Assembly (NCBI GenBank): GCA_035551675.1
Contig: DASZMV010000047.1
Location: 7,068 to 71,067, forward strand
DNA length: 64,000 bases
Origin: JAFECT01 sp035551675
GTDB taxonomy: Bacteria > Pseudomonadota > Alphaproteobacteria > Caulobacterales > Caulobacteraceae
Reading direction: 5' to 3'
Shown: in pieces, positions 61,267 to 64,000 of the stretch
Layout: every line of letters starts with the position of its first letter
How positions within the stretch are numbered: position 1 is the stretch's first letter
Notes under the pieces: model-generated
Told to the model about the DNA's origin: nothing
Seen by the model: only the letters and a program-made list of their open reading frames with translations
Database searches by the model: none
Program-made: the position numbers and the translations under genes

Positions 61267-61947
61267 CTACGCCCGGATCGGTTCGCGGCGCTGCTTGCGG
61301 CCGGCCAGCATCACCAGGATCACGACGGCCAGGAGTGCGAGGCCGCCGATCAGCCACATGCCAGGCGACAGCGTCACGCCCTTGAAGCCGGCGGTCTGGG
61401 TCGCGGGCGCGCTGTGCGTCGTCGGCGTCGCAGCCGCGGGCGCCGGCGCGGCCTGGGCCATGGTGGTCAGTGTCGAAGGTTTCGTCGCTGTGATCACCAC
61501 TTCCTGCGTCACGGAAGAGCTGTTCGACGCGGTGGTGATCGACGGCGCGTTCTTGTTCGGGCCGCCGTTCAAGAGCGGATGGTGACGCGCATGCCAGATG
61601 CGGGCGCGCATGGCCGGGTTCGCCACCGGATAGTTGGAGATCACCAGGATCGTGCGGCCGGTGGCGGCGTCGACCTTGTGCACGGCCATCAGGCCCGGGG
61701 GCAGGCTCGAGACATAGGCGTCGTCGTTGGCCTGGGTCTGGGTCGCCGCGACGTCGGTGGCGGACGCCGCGGTCGTGTCGGCCGGCGCGCCCATCAGGGC
61801 CGGCTGTTCGGGCGGCGGCGGAGGCGGCGCGACGGCGGCCTGCTCGTCGACGTGTTTCACGCAGGCGCCCAGCAGGGCGGAAGCGGCAAACGCCGCGAGC
61901 GCGAAGCGTGAAAGGGGGGCGAAACGGGAAATCGGACGTCCAGCCAT
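61267..61947 (-). CDS. Putative lipoprotein with C-terminal membrane anchor
   Basis: 226 residues from ATG 61947. The N-terminus FALAAFAASALLGACVKHVD is a lipoprotein signal with lipobox LGAC. The mature part is Ala/Pro/Thr-rich and disordered (VAPPPPPPEQP, later QAAPAPAAATPTTHSAPATQ) with a small structured region around SSLPPGLMAVHKVDAATGRT and ILVISNYPVANPAMRARIW. The protein ends with a second strong membrane helix, MWLIGGLALLAVVILVMLAG, and a basic cytoplasmic tail (RKQRREP). It would be tethered by lipid at one end and by a helix at the other. No family recognised; converges on the kinase gene with 13 bases between. Confidence 0.75.
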   Translation of the reverse strand: MAGRPISRFAPLSRFALAAFAASALLGACVKHVDEQAAVAPPPPPPEQPALMGAPADTTAASATDVAATQTQANDDAYVSSLPPGLMAVHKVDAATGRTILVISNYPVANPAMRARIWHARHHPLLNGGPNKNAPSITTASNSSSVTQEVVITATKPSTLTTMAQAAPAPAAATPTTHSAPATQTAGFKGVTLSPGMWLIGGLALLAVVILVMLAGRKQRREPIRA

Positions 61948-62031
61948 GGCGCGATCCCTCCTGGGTCGCATTAACCTTTACCAGACGCCCGTAGGGGGCG
62001 AAAGCGGCGGACCGGCGTTATTGCGCCCCGA

Positions 62032-62889
62032 TCACCGGGCTCGCGTGGCCGCGTAGAGCGCCACGGCCGCGGCGTTGGAGACGTTCAGGCTTTCGAACCC
62101 GCCCGGCATGGGGATCTTCGCCAGCACGTCGCAATGCTCGGCCACCAGGCGGCGCACCCCTTCGCCCTCGGAGCCCATGACCAGGACCGTGGGTCGTCCG
62201 TCCAGCGCCGTTTCCAGCGTCTCCTCCGCCGAACCGTCCAGCCCCACCGCCCGCCAGCCCAGGTCGGTCAGCCGCTCCAGCGCGCGCGACAGGTTCACCA
62301 CTCGCGCGCAGGGCAGGGACTCGATCGCGCCCGCCGCCGCCTTGGCCAGGGCGCCGGACAACTGAGGCGCGTGACGGTCCTGCAATATCATACCCTTGGC
62401 CCCGAAGGCTCGCGCGGAGCGGAAGATGGCGCCGACATTCTGGGGGTCGGTGACCTGGTCCAGCATGACGATCACGCCCGACGCCGGCTCGGCGAAGTCC
62501 TCGACCGCCACGCCCTCTAGTACCGGCGCCTTCAACGCCATGCCCTGGTGCGAGGCGCCCGCAGGCAGGACGCGGGCGATCTCCGGCGCCTCCAGGGTCT
62601 CGATGCGCAGGTCCTTGCGGCCCGCCGCCACCCCTTCCATCAGGGCGCGCGACGCGCCCGGGGTGGCGAGCACCCGGAACGGGCCCTCGCGATCGGGATT
62701 GGCCAGCGCGGCCTCCACCGCGTGGCGCCCCCAGATCCAGCCGTCCTGGTCCTCGCGCCGGGGTCTCTGGCCCCCGCCGCCGCCCCGGTAAGGCTTGCTC
62801 CCGCGGGGGTCGAAACCGCCGCCAGCGGCGTGTCCGGAACCCTGTTTCGGCCTGGGTTTGCGGTCGTTGCGTTCACGGGAGGATGTCAC
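62032..62889 (-). CDS. rlmB: 23S rRNA 2'-O-ribose methyltransferase, TrmH/RlmB family
   Basis: 285 residues from GTG 62889. A basic, Gly/Arg-rich N-terminal extension (about 1-45) precedes the RNA-binding substrate domain (DGWIWGRHAVEAALANPDRE) and the SpoU/TrmH knot: VIVMLDQVTDPQNVGAIFRS, LVMGSEGEGVRRLVAEHCD and IPMPGGFESLNVSNAAAVAL. These are the three SPOUT motifs. RlmB methylates the ribose of G2251 in 23S rRNA; the homologue TrmH acts on tRNA G18, and the length with the extra N-terminal domain favours RlmB. Next to tRNA genes and tuf, as in Caulobacter relatives. Confidence 0.92.
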   Translation of the reverse strand: MTSSRERNDRKPRPKQGSGHAAGGGFDPRGSKPYRGGGGGQRPRREDQDGWIWGRHAVEAALANPDREGPFRVLATPGASRALMEGVAAGRKDLRIETLEAPEIARVLPAGASHQGMALKAPVLEGVAVEDFAEPASGVIVMLDQVTDPQNVGAIFRSARAFGAKGMILQDRHAPQLSGALAKAAAGAIESLPCARVVNLSRALERLTDLGWRAVGLDGSAEETLETALDGRPTVLVMGSEGEGVRRLVAEHCDVLAKIPMPGGFESLNVSNAAAVALYAATRAR

Positions 62890-62999
62890 TATAAGGCGCG
62901 CTCCGATTTGGGGCCTTTGGCTCGTCGGCCACGGGCTAGCTCATCTCATAGCAAGCTGAAACCGTGTCCGCGGGCTTTTCGTTGGTCCCGACGCGCGAC

Positions 63000-63085
63000 G
63001 GAGGAATGTCCCGAGTGGCAAAGGGGGCGGACTGTAAATCCGCTGCATTTATGCTTCGTAGGTTCGAGTCCTACTTCCTCCACCA
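63000..63085 (+). tRNA. tRNA-Tyr (anticodon GTA), CCA encoded
   Basis: 86 bases including a long variable arm (TGCATTTATGCTTCG region) as expected for a class II tRNA. Acceptor arms GGAGGAA and TTCCTCC pair, anticodon loop contains GTA (GGACTGTAAATCC), T-arm has GGTTCGAGTCC, and CCA is encoded at 63083-63085. Confidence 0.95.
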
Positions 63086-63138
63086 CGCGCGCCACTAAAG
63101 ATCGGCGCCCCCATTTCTGAATGCGAACGGGGGGCTCC

Positions 63139-63212
63139 GCGGGTATAGCACAATGGTAGTGCAACAGCCTTCCAAGCTGAGGATGTCGGTTCGATCCCGT
63201 CTACCCGCTCCA
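63139..63212 (+). tRNA. tRNA-Gly (anticodon TCC), CCA encoded
   Basis: 74 bases: acceptor GCGGGTA / TACCCGC, D-arm AGCACAATGGTAGTGC, anticodon loop CTTCCAA with TCC (codon GGA), T-arm GGTTCGATCCC. CCA at 63210-63212. It starts 53 bases after tRNA-Tyr and is probably in the same transcript. Confidence 0.95.
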
Positions 63213-63283
63213 TCCCATCCCCACGATTGCACCCCGCCGAACCCGGCCCTAACCTTCCGCGTCTCAACTCCCGGAGGCCCACG

Positions 63284-63736
63284 ATGCGCCGACTTCGTAA
63301 CGCTGTGCTGGGCGTCCTGGTGACGGGGGTGCTGTCGATCCCCTACGTCGCCTCCGGCCAGGCTCAGCCCGAGGCCCAGGGCCAATCCTCCTACAAGGAC
63401 GCGCCGGTTCTTTGCGTCTGGGAGGTGCTGCTGGCGACCCAGCTGGTGGCCGACAAGTGCCACGTGGGCGAGGATCCGGCGCTGCAGGCCGAGCTCGCGA
63501 GCTCGATCAAGCGGGTGGATGGCTTCATCAGCGCCAACGACGCCACGGCCACGCCCGACAAGGTCGCCGCCTTCAAACAGTCCTTCCGCGACCAGTCCTC
63601 GAGCCCGGATTTCTGCTCCAACCAGCAGGCCCAGGCCATGTACGCTGACGCCAAACGGGCCGGGGCGGACCGCATCCGTACGGACACGGACCAGCTGGTC
63701 TCGGTCCCCCGCAAGCCCACCAAAGAGGGCTGCTGA
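63284..63736 (+). CDS. Small secreted protein with three Cys
   Basis: 150 residues from ATG 63284 (GGAGG 7 bases upstream; the frame is open further up but reads through tRNA-flanking sequence). Signal peptide at about 1-27 (LRNAVLGVLVTGVLSIPYVA). Mature part: DAPVLCVWEVLLATQLVADK then CHVGEDPALQAELASSIKRV, DFCSNQQAQAMYADAKRAGA, ending KPTKEGC. The Cys spacing suggests disulphides. It lies between the tRNAs and tuf. No family recognised. Confidence 0.72.
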   Translation: MRRLRNAVLGVLVTGVLSIPYVASGQAQPEAQGQSSYKDAPVLCVWEVLLATQLVADKCHVGEDPALQAELASSIKRVDGFISANDATATPDKVAAFKQSFRDQSSSPDFCSNQQAQAMYADAKRAGADRIRTDTDQLVSVPRKPTKEGC

Positions 63737-63863
63737 GCCTAACCCCCTTTGCGAGCGTGAAAACGGGTGCTAATGGCGCGCCCCTATGACTGCGGAGTCG
63801 CCCCCCAGAAAACGTCGGGGGCGGGCCGTGGCCCCTCAACTCAAGACCCCCGAAGGGTGAACC

Positions 63864-64000
63864 ATGGCCAAGGAAAAGTTCAACCGTAACAAGCCGCACT
63901 GCAACATCGGCACGATTGGTCACGTGGACCACGGCAAGACGACGCTGACGGCGGCGATCACGATGGTGCTGGCGAAGTCGGGCGGCGCGACGGCGAAGAA
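63864..64000 (+). CDS. tuf: Elongation factor Tu, N-terminal fragment (cut by window end)
   Basis: The reading frame opens at ATG 63864 with MAKEKFNRNKPHCNIGTIGH and continues GHVDHGKTTLTAAITMVLAK, the G1/P-loop region of translation elongation factor Tu, then runs off the window after about 45 codons. EF-Tu delivers aminoacyl-tRNA to the ribosome in its GTP form. A moderate ribosome site (GAAGGGTG) precedes the start. The order tRNA-Tyr, tRNA-Gly, (small gene), tuf is common in alphaproteobacteria and related groups. Confidence 0.96.
   Translation, partial: MAKEKFNRNKPHCNIGTIGHVDHGKTTLTAAITMVLAKSGGATAK

Noticed and set aside
63823..63834. Small hairpin before tuf
   Set aside because: 5-bp stem with a 2-base loop in GC-rich sequence; too weak to call a regulatory element.

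Overview
The window is high-GC chromosomal DNA of an alphaproteobacterium, most likely a member of the Caulobacterales (Caulobacter/Phenylobacterium-like). The reasons are a short fljK-type flagellin with a sigma-54 promoter and FlbD-like upstream sites, several large TonB-dependent receptors, many GTG/TTG starts with ATGA-type overlaps, and the end-of-window order rlmB - tRNA-Tyr - tRNA-Gly - tuf. This is an inference from gene content; no 16S gene is present. I see no prophage, insertion sequence, CRISPR array or replication origin.

Layout. 1-4.8 kb: tail of a class II aldolase, then an RND efflux pair (adaptor + permease). 4.9-7.8 kb: acyltransferase, lipoprotein cytochrome c, a small membrane protein, a histidine phosphatase. 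7.9-9.7 kb: flagellin (minus) diverging from a Pal-like lipoprotein, with a promoter-rich gap between them. 9.9-12.5 kb: a packed five-gene operon (MarR, small winged-helix protein, two DUF5985 membrane proteins, FAD monooxygenase). 12.7-17.3 kb: a Tyr/Asp-rich exported peptide, proC, a membrane protein, carboxylesterase and SDR. 17.3-25.9 kb: SGNH hydrolase and TonB receptor (divergent), FAD-linked D-lactate-dehydrogenase-like oxidase, a 49-residue membrane protein, then AraC-GntR-MFS in one overlapping operon and an XRE regulator. 25.9-27.1 kb: a membrane protein, a MarR regulator and a small ORF. 27.3-30.2 kb: two tandem LytS-type histidine kinases and one LytTR response regulator, divergent from a TonB receptor and an NTF2-like protein (30.7-34.3 kb). 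34.3-38.7 kb: a second RND pump (MdtA/MdtC-like). 38.9-40 kb: a His-rich PepSY-TM-like protein and a dihydrofolate-reductase-like protein.

40-52.4 kb is an accessory-looking stretch. It holds four paralogues of one uncharacterised single-pass membrane family in two pairs, several orphan secreted proteins, an M14 metallopeptidase, a B12-binding radical SAM protein, and three copies of a dispersed inverted repeat of REP type. 52.4-54.8 kb: tRNA-Thr, a DUF1761 protein and metG. 55-61.3 kb: a signalling module of hybrid histidine kinase (PAS-GAF-HK-REC), a PAS protein, a double-domain KaiC-like ATPase and a second hybrid kinase with a degenerate N-terminal receiver. The window ends with a doubly anchored lipoprotein candidate, rlmB, tRNA-Tyr, tRNA-Gly, a small secreted protein and the start of tuf.

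The points I rate highest are the KaiC/kinase module with altered KaiC catalytic and phosphorylation positions, the tandem LytS pair in which the second copy has lost the phospho-accepting His and the ATP-binding motifs, the four-member membrane family with a duplicated upstream leader, and the shared palindrome flanking the Pal-like gene and heading the MarR/DUF5985 operon.
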